Shown here piece after piece: positions 34,701-45,360 of a stretch of DNA of 64,000 nt (position 1 is the stretch's first letter; each line of letters opens with the position of its first letter). Source of the DNA: Watersipora subatra (Eukaryota; Bryozoa; Gymnolaemata; Cheilostomatida; Watersiporidae); NCBI RefSeq assembly GCF_963576615.1, contig NC_088711.1, forward strand, positions 3,224,001 through 3,288,000. Reading direction: 5' to 3'. The notes beneath the pieces were generated by a model. It was not told where the DNA came from. It did not search any database and worked only from the letters and a program-made list of their open reading frames with translations. The translations under genes were made by a program, and so were the position numbers.

Positions 34701-37604
34701 CACATGGCATTACAAATTGGAGTTTCAATAGTATTTTGAAACCTCAATTTTGAAGTATTATAATATTTTGTAATTATATTGAAAAGCTATAATATTAATT
34801 AAATTATATATGTATATATAATTTATATATAATTAATAAATTATAACATTATACATGTAGTTATATTGAAATCGCTCACTTTTTGAGCTAGATTTACAAA
34901 ATAATCGCTCATTCAAAACTCGTATTCATGAAAGCAGAGCGTATGTTGATATGTTTTTGAATAATTATGAATGAACACAAAATCAATTATGATACCAATA
35001 CCTTCTATTATTGAACATCTGATATTGAGCCTGTCAATGTTCAATAGTGATATCTACAATATTTAGTATCCCGATACTGAGTCTATGTCCCGCAGTAGAT
35101 CAATCTTGCTCACTGGTGAATTCGTACCCTGTAAGCTTTAATGAAATCGTGTAGTCTTCAAACTTAATGTTCCTCAGTGGTCATGAGCTCATGGTTGCCT
35201 CACATACAAACTTGGCATCTAATTTTTGCTACAAACTCCTGGCATTGGTACACTGTGTTTGAATGGAATGTGAATAATTTTCATTTTCAATTATGTTGCC
35301 TTATTATAAAAAGACATTGCGAAGATGTATGATTAAGCTGATTATCTAGAGGTATCTAGAGGTATCTGTATTTACTACATACATGAAGCTCTAATACGAC
35401 TCGCATGAAAATCCTAATGGATGCATCGATACTATATGTGACAATATCCAATACTGCTTTTGCCTAAATTTTCAATAGCAACATCAATATCTAATTAACT
35501 GAACCTAATGAACACTTGATCAAGAAGTTTGATAGACTCTACTGTTAGATCTGTTAAAATTACATATTTATAATCCAACCAATCAGTAAAGCAACGGGTC
35601 TCGTTCCTTCATTAGTTGCCAAAGCACTGTCAGAATTTGTGCATGCACTCGCAGCACAAACTTGCCTCTTTCCTGCATCACTGTAACACCCATTGTAAAT
35701 AGAGTTTGGACAGCGTTTGTATTTACTGAAATTTCACTAGGATAAACGTGCTATACCTTCTATCTATTGTAGACAGACTGATAGTACCATCAAAGGTTGA
35801 CATCTCCGTCTAATAGTTGGGATAAAACATGTCTGCCGTCCCATGGGTGCAGATACAGATGTGCCGTGCTCAAATGGAGCAAAAAGGTTCTATTGAAAAC
35901 CGACCAAAACTATCTACCCACATGAAAACACAAATATACATTAATACAGGTATGTGTAAGTCGCACCTTTCAGGCTTACAGGGTGTTTCAACCCCATTTT
36001 GAAGGAGCTGATGTAATGCATACGTAATCATATTAATGCGCTAACGCACTTACTGCCCACGTGTAAAATATACACGTACATGCACCTAGTCTCTATTCTA
36101 CTCGCTACTACTCTACTATAATACAGATATTAACATTGTTCTTGTCTCTATGATTAGAGGTATTTCCATTCTTATTGTATGCATTATGTTGCTTAGCAGA
36201 CTAAGTGCATTATAGTACAAGAAATTGTAATTTGGATGGTCTAATTGGTTTTATTATATTTTGTATGACAGACAGGCTGAGTGCTGTGGCCACAAAGGCA
36301 AAGGCAGTCTGGAGCAACTGCGGCAAATCATTCTCTCAATGGTATGTATTGTATATATGTGTATGCGCGAGTTGACATGTGGTTGCCAAGCAACTGTAAC
36401 TATATATTAGCTGCGTTGTTGCCTGTCGGTTGTTGGTTGCTGCTGCGATATGAATCACGTTTTGCTTAGACCCATCAGTGCTTAACCACTGATACAACCT
36501 TGATGGTAACCATTGATGTGCTGCAGTTCGGTTCGCTGTCAAGTAGAAAGCAAGACAACCTTTCAAGTCACTTCGTTTTAATGAGATATTGAATGGCTAT
36601 TGGCTGAATAAGGGTGGTGTAAAAACATAATTAAAATGACACTTGCAACAAGATGTCGGATTCGATTAAATTAGGCATTGACTGGCATTAACCTGATGAA
36701 GCATCTATGCCTTGAAGGTCCGTTTTTTTCTCGCTGCAAGACCAATAAATGACATCTTCGTCAGGCCTAATAATAGATACAAAATAATTTTTATGCAAAG
36801 CAGATATTTCTGGTCATGAAAAGAATTATAATTAACCCTGAAGTTGATCATGTAATGCTCTAATCGTGTAATTAACACTGCAGTTGATCGTGTAATGCTC
36901 TTTTGCGATTAATCATGGTGTTGATTCAGTAAAATTTGTCTTAAAAGAATCTCAGGTTGAATTGATTCATTAACTAGTTTAGGGAGCAAAATATTTTTGT
37001 ATATAATCAGTTTTAAAGATGTCTTGTAGAGCAACGATTTCTACATGATACACAGGTGGTAAAGTTAAATGAATTAATGATAGTATTATCTTTCAAATAT
37101 TGCTGATATATATACAACTTACACAATACCATTTCAAGTCTGCACTTTCAACCTACCATAGATGTGAACAATGTGGAGGTAATTGTAAAGCTCTAGTCGC
37201 TTAACTCCAGATCAGTTTGAATGTAAAACTAAGAACAATTTCCTATGAATGCACGGCTAACATATGAACATTTTGATAAAAAAAGCTTCTATACATAATC
37301 TAGCCAGTTGTAGTTATAGATCTTTAGGAGCTCGCATGAGTGCACGAGCTACAGGAATATGACTATAATATTTAACATTATATTGGTCTCCTTTTCAATT
37401 ATCAATGATAAGAAAAGGGCCAGAAGCATGACTCTTTTTTCACTTGTTTGGCATCAACTCGTATATCAACCCTTTCATACATTTCACTGTGTGACATCAC
37501 CTCCTAATGTCCGAACTTGATCAGTGTTAGTATAACATGAACTTTTCTCTGTCAGTAAAAGTTTATTTGGTTTTTACAGGCAGCCGTTATCAAAGGATGA
37601 CTAG
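31755..37604 (+). CDS. Tentative small multi-exon gene, function unknown
   Basis: Four segments with splice-like borders join in one frame. 31755-31828 gives FNVHLEAWEAYEEWAGNASD..LAK, ending at GTAAGA. About 35853-35886 gives QMCRAQMEQK, ending at a weak GTTCTA. 36272-36341 gives RLSAVATKAKAVWSNCGKSF.., ending at GTATGT. 37580-37604 gives WQPLSKDD and stop TAG. Junction phases agree (0, 1, 2). The product would be helical and rich in charged residues. No start codon is placed and I do not recognise the family. Another frame of the third segment is also open (..GSLEQLRQIILSM then AAVIKG and stop), so frame choice is uncertain. The first intron holds the R and M1 repeats. Treat this as a hypothesis. 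Confidence 0.25.
32268..34172 (+). repeat. Interspersed repeat family R, copy 2, containing an M1 insertion
   Basis: Begins TGAATGTCCGGCGTTGCCCA then GGTAATAAAAAG. It is interrupted by the M1 copy at 32705-33570 and continues to a tRNA-like segment at about 33985-34055 (TAGTGGTAAGGC A-box-like, GTGTTCAAATCCC B-box-like). The tail is TATAACTGAACAGACA, then GACAAACAAACGACAA and an (AT)n run ending near 34172. Copy 3 (61512-62035) has the same start, the same tRNA-like block and the same tail order, which supports one family. Confidence 0.65.
32705..33570 (-). mobile_element. M1 element copy 3, 866 bp, uninterrupted
   Basis: Ends CAGTAGGCGCTCCTAC and GTTTTAGGAGCATCTACTG, flanked by TA on both sides. 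As the reverse complement it aligns over its length with the copy at 17832-20104 and shows that copy's empty Helitron site. It contains the tRNA-like block CACCAATCGATCGCC and GTGGACC...GGCATTCAGATT (minus-strand sense). No coding frame. It inserted into repeat R copy 2. Confidence 0.85.
34173..35852. other. Unassigned stretch
   Basis: No gene recognised. An AT-only run at about 34780-34850 (ATATATGTATATATAATTT and similar) is simple sequence. If the tentative gene is real this is intron. Confidence 0.4.
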
Positions 37605-37966
37605 CCTCCAGGACTGAGAGCATCAACTTATTGTATAGATAAACTGAATTGTACAGACCTTTTCTATCTCTACTGTACATTTACTTTGCTTAGCCAGATC
37701 TTAGCCGCTTGATATACATGTCTCTAGTCTCATCGCTAGTGAAAAGTCTTGTTTAACCAAGTCTCTCCTTGTATCCTACTTTTAATACATCTGATTGGTA
37801 GATAGATAAGTCATTAATTTCCACGTTATCTTTAAAGTGGGCAAAATCTGTATTTTTAAAAGCAAAAAATTACTGTTGCTGCATCATGGACCAATGGGAA
37901 ATATTTGTCTGGTGTCATTGCCGTATCTTCCATTGCACTCAATATCAATATTTATGATAAGATAAA

Positions 37967-38047
37967 TTTTGTATTTCCCAACCATCTATTGTCTTTTGTA
38001 TTTCCCAACCATCTATTGTCTTTTGTATTTCCCAACCATCTATTGTC
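37967..38047. repeat. 27-bp tandem repeat, three copies
   Basis: Three perfect units built from TTTTGTATTTCCCAACC and ATCTATTGTC, with the start of a fourth. It lies just after the stop of the tentative gene, possibly in its 3' UTR. Confidence 0.9.
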
Positions 38048-38308
38048 TTTTGTACTGAACTTGAAATCCGCACTTTCTAAACGTTAGCCATATTTAGTAG
38101 CTTGTTTCTTGGACTTCTTGAAACCAAATGTAAAAGATTCATAGGCTTGGTACCAAGAGATGTAATATTACAATGTTGCACATGACCACAATAGCATTAA
38201 ATTCTTCACCAAGTCTGGCAATCTTTACCCATTACTATACATAACATCGATGAGAAGAAACATATTCTTCTCTTGAGAGCACAGACCTATTAAATATACC
38301 TAATATAG

Positions 38309-38590
38309 TTAATAGTTTGTACAGTTGAAGTCGGAGGTAGGACTGTTCGTATTATACGCTGAACCTGCAGTACTTGTAGTCTCAGTCATTAAGTCTGGGG
38401 TCAGTTTAGTGTCTAGAGCAAATTTAGGATAACTTGTTCTCAGCTTGTACATTACCTTCCGTATTACAACAACACTGTCTGGGAATGCTCGCTGTAAAAA
38501 TACTATTGTATAGAAAAATGTGATAACCAATTGCTGATACAGTCGATCAAAGTAACGTGATGGTGCACCAGTATGTCTGCTCCTGGAGCG
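38309..38590 (-). CDS. Tentative terminal exon of an unknown gene
   Basis: A minus-strand open frame of 93 codons follows an acceptor-like AAATAG and ends at TAA. It reads RSRSRHTGAPSRYFDRLY.. then RAFPDSVVVIRKVMYKLR.. and ..SYPKFALDTKLTPDLM, finishing in a Ser/Thr/Asn-rich tail. The middle section looks like real protein with charged and aromatic residues well spaced, but I cannot name a family. No upstream exons were identified. A second acceptor, TTTTTACAG, lies inside the frame just before CGAGCATTCC, so the exon could be shorter. It would converge on the tentative plus-strand gene. Confidence 0.25.
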   Translation of the reverse strand, partial: RSRSRHTGAPSRYFDRLYQQLVITFFYTIVFLQRAFPDSVVVIRKVMYKLRTSYPKFALDTKLTPDLMTETTSTAGSAYNTNSPTSDFNCTNY

Positions 38591-38592
38591 CT

Positions 38593-40312
38593 ATTTCTGT
38601 CTAGGGGTAGTCTGATGTTGGTGCTATGTCCCCGAATATTTGAGGTACCATTGGCAATCAAACGTATCTATAAATATTAACCTACCACCCTACTCTTGTC
38701 ATCAGCTCCCATTTACTCTGCCAGCTCAGGAATCCTTTTATACTTTCCTCTTTACAGCTTATGTAATGTGGATGACATACGATGCTGCAGGCATCATATA
38801 CATCTATGAGCAATCAGTATGACTATACGAGTTAGTTAGCATGCCAATGAATGAGCTGTACATTACTTCTAGCTGCTTATATGTTGTACAAGTTTGTATC
38901 ATCCTAATTGTTTTAAACCCAAAAAACTTATCGCCTCACACTAAATTGGTTTGGTGTGCCTAAAATGAATAAAAAAGGCTAAAATTCAAACTATTATTTC
39001 TGGAAAATCTGCAAATAAGTAAAAGTAAGAAGTTTGTTGAAGTTAAGTAACAAGTTAATTGCACTAAGCGGAGTTCGATTTTGTTGTGCTAAGCGTAGGC
39101 TGGGTTAGAGTCTTGCTTCCATGCCATACCAAGGATTCATTGTCATGTCTATGATAATCTTAAATGTCTATATAATTAGAACTGTTTCTTTACAAATACA
39201 CAACTAGCTAGAAACTCTTCTGGGCTGGAATATCCAGCACTACTACTAATCATTTGTTCATCTCACTCATCGACTACCCATACATATATTGTATGCTCAT
39301 GCAGGAGCTAGCAACTCTTGTAAGTATCAAAGAGGAGACAATTTTAGGTTTTTTGGAAGTAAGATCCAGTTGTGCATTCAACTGAATCACCAGCGGACTG
39401 CCAACTCTGCCATATCTGCCACATCTATACTTCTCTACAATCTGCACGCTCGCACAGCTTCAAGTGCGCCACAATTATTACTAAACGCCTGGCATAAACA
39501 ACAATCCATGTGCAGGGTGGTCAATGCTTGGCTGGAGCTTTGGTTTACCATAGATGCAGTTTTCAGAATGAATCAGACTTTGCAAGGTATAAGTTTACTC
39601 ATCCTACCAGATCCAGGTTTGAAATTCTAACAAAGTAAAAACTATTTAGTAGCATGTTCTGTGTACAATAGATGATCGTTATCAGTGAGTGAGATGGACA
39701 ACTTTATGGCCACTTCCTAAATAAGTATCAAAGGTGCCCACATGCTCACTTCTGTGCTAGAAATATTCACCATTGGTAGATGTTTCTTCAATTGTTTCTT
39801 TACATGGTCTAATCATAAAACTCTACCAAAAAAGTAATACTTATTTTTTAAATTCACAGTTATGACAGTAATAAAGATTTATTAAGAGAAATGTCATCAA
39901 AAAATGCCATTTTTATTCCTACAGTGTTTAGAAAATGCACTTACTGTTTGTGTTTTTAATAAAACACAAACACAGAATTGTTCAAGTTTGAGTTGACTAT
40001 ATCAATACTTAAAATAAATACATTAGCAATTATTGTTAGCTAATATTTTTTTGGTTTTGATGGTGACCTGAATAATTTAAAGTCTGGCTCATATGAGCTT
40101 CACATTTCATATTATTACAACAAACAGGCAGGAAGTTGATTCGAAAGATTAATTGCAAAATGTGACTTCTAAATAAAGTTTTGTTTTTTAAACTACAAGC
40201 GAATTTTGTCCAATTAAAAACCTATTTGAACAGGTAGGGTTATCATTCAACTATTACATATAACGTATAATAAGAGTTTCCTTACACGCTATAATTGATT
40301 CTAATCTTATAC
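38593..40312. other. Unassigned stretch
   Basis: A 113-codon plus-strand open frame at 39289-39630 has no recognisable domain and no good splice context. No repeats with clear ends were found. Confidence 0.4.
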
Positions 40313-40799
40313 CAGGGATTACGTGTTTGTCACAATTTCCATTTCCATAACATTTCCATAATTCATTTCCATATTATTTCCATAACATTTCCATAATTCA
40401 TTTCCATATTATTTCCATTTCCATAACATTTCCATAATTTATTTCCATATTATTTCCATTTCCATGACATTTCCATAATTCATTTCCATGGTTTTTTCCA
40501 TTTCCATAATATTTCCATAATTCATTTCCATATTATTTCCATTTCCATAATATTTCCATAATTTATTTTCATATTATTTCCATTTCCATAATATTTCCAT
40601 GATTCATTTCCATTTCCATTTCCATTTTTTTCCATTTCCATAACATTTCCATAATTCATTTCCATATTATTTCCATTTCCATAACATTTCCATATTTCTA
40701 AAATAAAATTTCCTTATCCATTTCCATAAAATTATGGAAATATTTATGTTTATGGAAATGGAAAAGTAAACATTTCCATAATATGTTTAGCGATCCCTG
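40313..40799. mobile_element. hAT MITE with TTTCCAT-rich body, left copy
   Basis: 487 bp, ends CAGGGATTACGTG and TTTAGCGATCCCTG. The body is tandem variants of ATTTCCATAACATTTCC / ATTCATTTCCATATT. The right part contains the inverse word ATGGAAAT, so the element can fold back on itself. Confidence 0.75.
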
Positions 40800-40963
40800 C
40801 TTGATAGTCAACAGAATGGGTACGCTATATCAAGATAGCTTCTTGATAGACAACAGAATGGGTACATTATATCAATATAGCTTCTTGATAGTCAACAGAA
40901 TGGGTGCATTATATCAATATAGCTTCTTGCTAGTCAACATAATGTGTGCATTATATCAAGTAG
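40800..40963. repeat. 42-bp tandem repeat, four copies
   Basis: Units begin CTTGATAGTCAACAGAATGG and end ATATCAATATAGCTT, with the last copy diverged and slightly short. The array starts at the base immediately after the left hAT copy. Confidence 0.9.
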
Positions 40964-42274
40964 ATGGGCAATAAGGTTGGTATTTATTTCAAGGCAATCA
41001 TATTTAATAACAATGCTTCTCCCTGTAGGAGCAGCAAACACACCCATTTGCTTTCATAAATATATAAATCTAACAAAGTTCTCAATGGCTGGTATGAATC
41101 CACCCACATATATATGAGAACGAGCTAAAACAGGCCACGCTGTCAGCCTTATATGATGACAGATCAGATCGATTCTGATGATAAAATGAGTCATAACTTG
41201 GCTTACAGCAGCCCCGCCTAGATGTTGATTATATGATTTGTGGCAGCATTGTGTAATGTAGGACCTTTGCTCAAAGCTCTGCAGATTTACCTTTCGGCTA
41301 GCTAATCTGCTGTCTGTATTAAAAAATGTAAAAGTGTAGTTCTGACGCTGCTCTTGCATAAATGCTGACTTTATTACCTCTCACACGACCTGCTCTAATC
41401 TGCCGTTCATGCAGTCAGCCTAGTGCGCTCACTTTGCCCACTTGCTTGCAATAAATTGCGCAGTTTTGGTCATAAAGCAACAAATCTCGCGGAATTTTAG
41501 CCTGCTAATTGCTTTATTACATAGAAATGGCTGTTAATTTTGTATTATGTTTATGAACTCGTTAATTGCGGTCTAGTGCTGTTGAGAGCTGATGCTGCCA
41601 GCTTTAATGAGCTTTAGATGGCAGTGGAATTCAATCCTAGCAAAGTTGTTTAGCTGGTAGCTGAGCATGAGAAGGAATGGTAGCTCATCCGCGTTACTGG
41701 GCCGCGCTATCGTTTATTGTGTCACCTGTTGAGTGACTTCAATAGATGATGACTCACACATTGATACCATCATGTCTGGTCTAAAGTAGTTGTCGATATT
41801 ATAGTAAGCATGAAAGCTTATTGCATTAGCCACTCTTTTAAGTGACCATTGTTTCTAATAAAATCTTTATACTTTTCATTAAGGTGCAATTATTTATCTA
41901 TATATTTGTTCATTTATGCTTATGCCTACCAAAGATTTCTCAATAATTTTATTTATTAAATAAGTCAAATTTTATGAACATCAAACCTTCAGAGGTATTC
42001 AGACGCAACCCTAAATGAATATTTCACAGAGTCTTGGTGTATACAAGGAGCGCTTAGTATCTTTTATTTAGAACAGAGAAATTCTCGACAGTATTTCAGC
42101 ACGTATTTATAGTAACTTTATTGGGATAAATGTCATTCAGGAATAATTTTTTAAGATAAATACATAACTAAGTAATTAACTAATTACAAATAATAATATA
42201 TATTTTATTCAGTTGTTGCTTTCAGCCAGTAAAATGCTGAACTCAAACATCTCACAGCATTGTATAGGACTATA

Positions 42275-42397
42275 GGGGAATGTATAATATATGTATCACT
42301 AGGCTAAGAAATGTACAATAGATGTATCATTATGCTGGGGGAGTGTTTAATAGATTTATCACTAGGCAAAGGGAGTGTACAATATATGTATCACTGT
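42275..42397. repeat. 32-bp tandem repeat, about four copies
   Basis: Diverged units of the type GGGAGTGTACAATATATGTA then TCACTAGGCAAA. It lies in the cargo of the composite hAT. A longer imperfect duplication (about 140 bp x 2, with AATAGTTTCTGTAATA) follows at roughly 42530-42790. Confidence 0.75.
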
Positions 42398-42816
42398 GTA
42401 CGTATGTCTGCGCGCTTGCGTGTCAAATGAGCGTGTGTGTGTGCAATCGTCAACTCTTCCCGAACATGTGATTAATTTATACATAATATGAATATGATAT
42501 TTGCTTGCTAATATACTTTATTTAGGGTCCAGGCAAGATCAAAGCTGTATGCTACCATTGCCTATAACTAAGCAAGAGACGATTTGAGATAGTTTCATTC
42601 AGACTCCCTTAATAGTTTCTGTAATATCACTGATGTTAGCTGGGTTTGTGTGTTACCATTGTCTGTACATGTAGCCAAGTCCAGAGACAATTTGAGTTAA
42701 TTTCTTCCAGATCTCTTTAATAGTTTCTGTAATACCACTGATCTTAGCTGTTTGTGTATTACCATTGTCTATTCATGTAGCCTAGTCTATACAATATAAC
42801 TTCCCTCTGTTTATAT

Positions 42817-43247
42817 CTTGGATTACGTGTATGTTACAATTTCCATAATTCATTTCTATATTATTTCCATTTCCATAATTCATTTCCATATTATTTCCAT
42901 AACATTTCCATAGTTTTTTCCATTTCCATAATTCATTTTCATATTATTTCCATTTCCATAACATTTCCATAATTTATTTCCATATTATTTCCATTTCCAT
43001 AATATTTCCATAATTCATTTCCATATTATTTCCATTTCCATAACATTTCCATAATTCATTTCCATAGTTTTTTCCATTTCCATAACATTTCCATAATTCA
43101 TTTCCATATTATTTCCATTTCCATAACATATCCATATTTTTAAAATAAAATTTCCATATCCATTTCCATAAAATTATGGAAATATTTATGTTTATGGAAA
43201 TGGATATGGAAAAATAAACATTTCCATAATATGTTTAGCGATCCCTG
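42817..43247. mobile_element. hAT MITE with TTTCCAT-rich body, right copy
   Basis: 431 bp, about the same structure and orientation as 40313-40799. The left terminus reads CTTGGATTACG instead of CAGGGATTACG; the right terminus GCGATCCCTG is intact. Confidence 0.75.
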
Positions 43248-43999
43248 TCTTATACTAATCAAATAAGTTTCCAATTGGTTAAAATTAACTATTAGCTATG
43301 TTCTTATATGACTACTGTGCTCCTTGTTTGTGTGCTATATCATTACAGCTCTGAGTTTGTATGTTATTGTTGTGTTTGTACAACCAGTAATATTGTTATT
43401 CACAATATCATATTTCTGATATTCACATGAAGAAAGTTTTTGAAATAAACCGGTAGCTTATAGCTTGAGTTATGGCTGCCATCAGAATCCCGCTAATGAA
43501 ATCCAGAGTGGGATCACTTTATGGCAGCTCCCTAGTGAAGCACCTTCACTTCGAAACCATCACTCTGAGTTATTAACCTTGGTAGCGTCGAGTTGGTGAA
43601 TAGAGGCAAGTGTGGTTATATGTGTATTGGTCTAAACTCTACAGCGAGTAATAGAGTTACACAAGAGCATCTGCTTGCACTGACAGTCTCATTACTCCGT
43701 CTGCTAAACTCGAAGTAGCATTAAATAACAGAGCAGGAATTTACATCCGAATTAAAAAAATTGCGGTTTGTAATGTGGTTAAATTTGAATCAAAGCCGAA
43801 AGCATCAGCTAAACTAGTGAGATGTTCACTTTCTGTTGATGAGAGTGCTCAAGTACCGCAGACACCAGGTTTATCATTCCTACAAAAAATCTCACAATCA
43901 TTATTGAGAGAACATAGTGCCTTTATCAGTTGTTAAAGTTAATAGAAGCTTCATAGATGCTGTCTCCTTAAGCATATACAATCACCATCAATGGGAGAC

Positions 44000-44460
44000 G
44001 CTGAAGCAATGTAAGACCTTTCTATATCCTGGAGGTGCTGTAGCTAACATAACTGGATGATGAAACAACTGAAGATGGAAAATGATGGTGCAGTATATAG
44101 CAACTTGAGGACTAGGCTCTCAAGAAATCACTATATGTGAAAAGTCAGATACATCAGTCCAGAGTGCTGACAGTTTTGCTGTCCGGGGCTGAAACATGGA
44201 CTGTCTAAAGTATGCAAACGAATGGACTGCAAGACTATATGTTTGAATTTATGATTTATCATGGGTATTCCATGGAAGAGCAATACTCAAGTATTAATAC
44301 GAGCAGAAAGATCATCACTCAACACCTTCTCTAAATGGATTTGAGGTGGTTCAGATATTTTATTTTGAAGGTCAAATACAACCAGCTGAATCTTCCCCCA
44401 TGACCATGGCCCTTGATCATGGGTAGAAAGACTGTTACAATAAATATGACACCAGCATGT
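44000..44460 (+). pseudogene. LINE reverse-transcriptase C-terminal remnant
   Basis: Frame pieces read FLYPGGAVANI (family: F.YLG..VS), TVLLSGAETWTV followed by a stop (family: VLLYGCETWTL), and LRWFRYFILKVKYNQL (family: LRWFGHV.RM). Their order and spacing are those of the end of many non-LTR retrotransposon ORF2 proteins. Stops and frame changes are frequent, so it is dead. The poly(A) tail or 3' end was not located. Confidence 0.7.
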
Positions 44461-45360
44461 AAAAACCAGAAAACAAGTAATTGAATTTATGAGTTTTTTT
44501 TCTACCAGCATTCTATTAATAATGGCACCATGCTACAATACCAATACACGAATATTCATCTTTACGGATAACTTTTTGAAACACGATGATTGACCTTTCA
44601 AAACAGTTTAAATACTCTGTTGCAGTCGTAGCCAAATCTTCTCAAATTGTGGTTATTGAAATATATCAATGACAGTTTTATTTAGCTATCAAAATCTTGC
44701 ATGATGTTCTCTACATTCAATGCATTCTGTTGGCGTCACTGAACTAATCACAGAGCCTCAAGTTTATAAATACATATAATATATTACTTATATTATGTTT
44801 TTGTTAACATTGGTTCATCATCACGTGTCATCATCTGTAGTGTTTAAAATACTCGATGCCGTATATCTGTTATACCTTCATAACAAACTGGATATATTAG
44901 AACTTGATAGAACAGGATATAGCATCACAAGTATATTGCTGGTTACTCCTGTATTAGTAGGGCACTGATACATCAACTTATACAATAGACCATTCGAAAC
45001 TTTTTATGTTTCCTTTTAAAACAAGCAATTTTAGGCATCAATCAATGTATAGCAATAAATTTGTTTTCAAAACATCAGGATTTGCAATAACCTTATAATG
45101 ATATTGGAATTCAAACAAGAAAACTGGAATCACTTTGTATGATAGATGCATACGACAACTAAAACACAGCCAATACGCCTTCAACCTTACTCTCAACTAA
45201 CTATGTAAAGTACGATGCGTTTGTAGAGTCTAAGAGCGAGCGATATCGATGTCAACTTAGCATAACCTTTTGCACTTCTGTCTCTCTTGACTAGGTCAGC
45301 CATAATCAATATCACGACGAATGGCAGCTCTAAAGTCAGCTAAAAAGAATAAATCACAGA
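44461..45360. other. Sequence downstream of CMC1
   Basis: No gene recognised. The CMC1 transcript (minus strand) should end here. A minus-strand AATAAA (TTTATT on the plus strand, near 44677) is one candidate polyadenylation signal. Confidence 0.35.

Larger units (their letters stand above)
40313..43247. mobile_element. Candidate composite hAT transposon, 2.9 kb, two short hAT elements around a 2-kb cargo
   Basis: Two similar non-autonomous elements lie in the same orientation, 40313-40799 and 42817-43247. Each is built of TTTCCATAA-type repeats, starts near CAGGGATTACG and ends GCGATCCCTG. The outer left end is preceded by TCTTATAC (40305-40312), and the outer right end is followed by the same TCTTATAC (43248-43255), a perfect 8-bp duplication. 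Neither inner end has a matching partner: CTTGATAG follows the first copy and TTTATATC precedes the second, whose left terminus is degraded. This is what results if the pair and the DNA between moved as one unit. The cargo has no recognised gene. Confidence 0.6.

Noticed and set aside
39289-39630. 113-codon plus-strand open frame
   Set aside because: No domain, low-complexity-like composition, no supporting splice sites or neighbours.
40330-40780. Plain TTTCCAT microsatellite
   Set aside because: It has transposon termini (CAGGGATTACG / GCGATCCCTG) and a sister copy, so it is the body of a hAT-type MITE.
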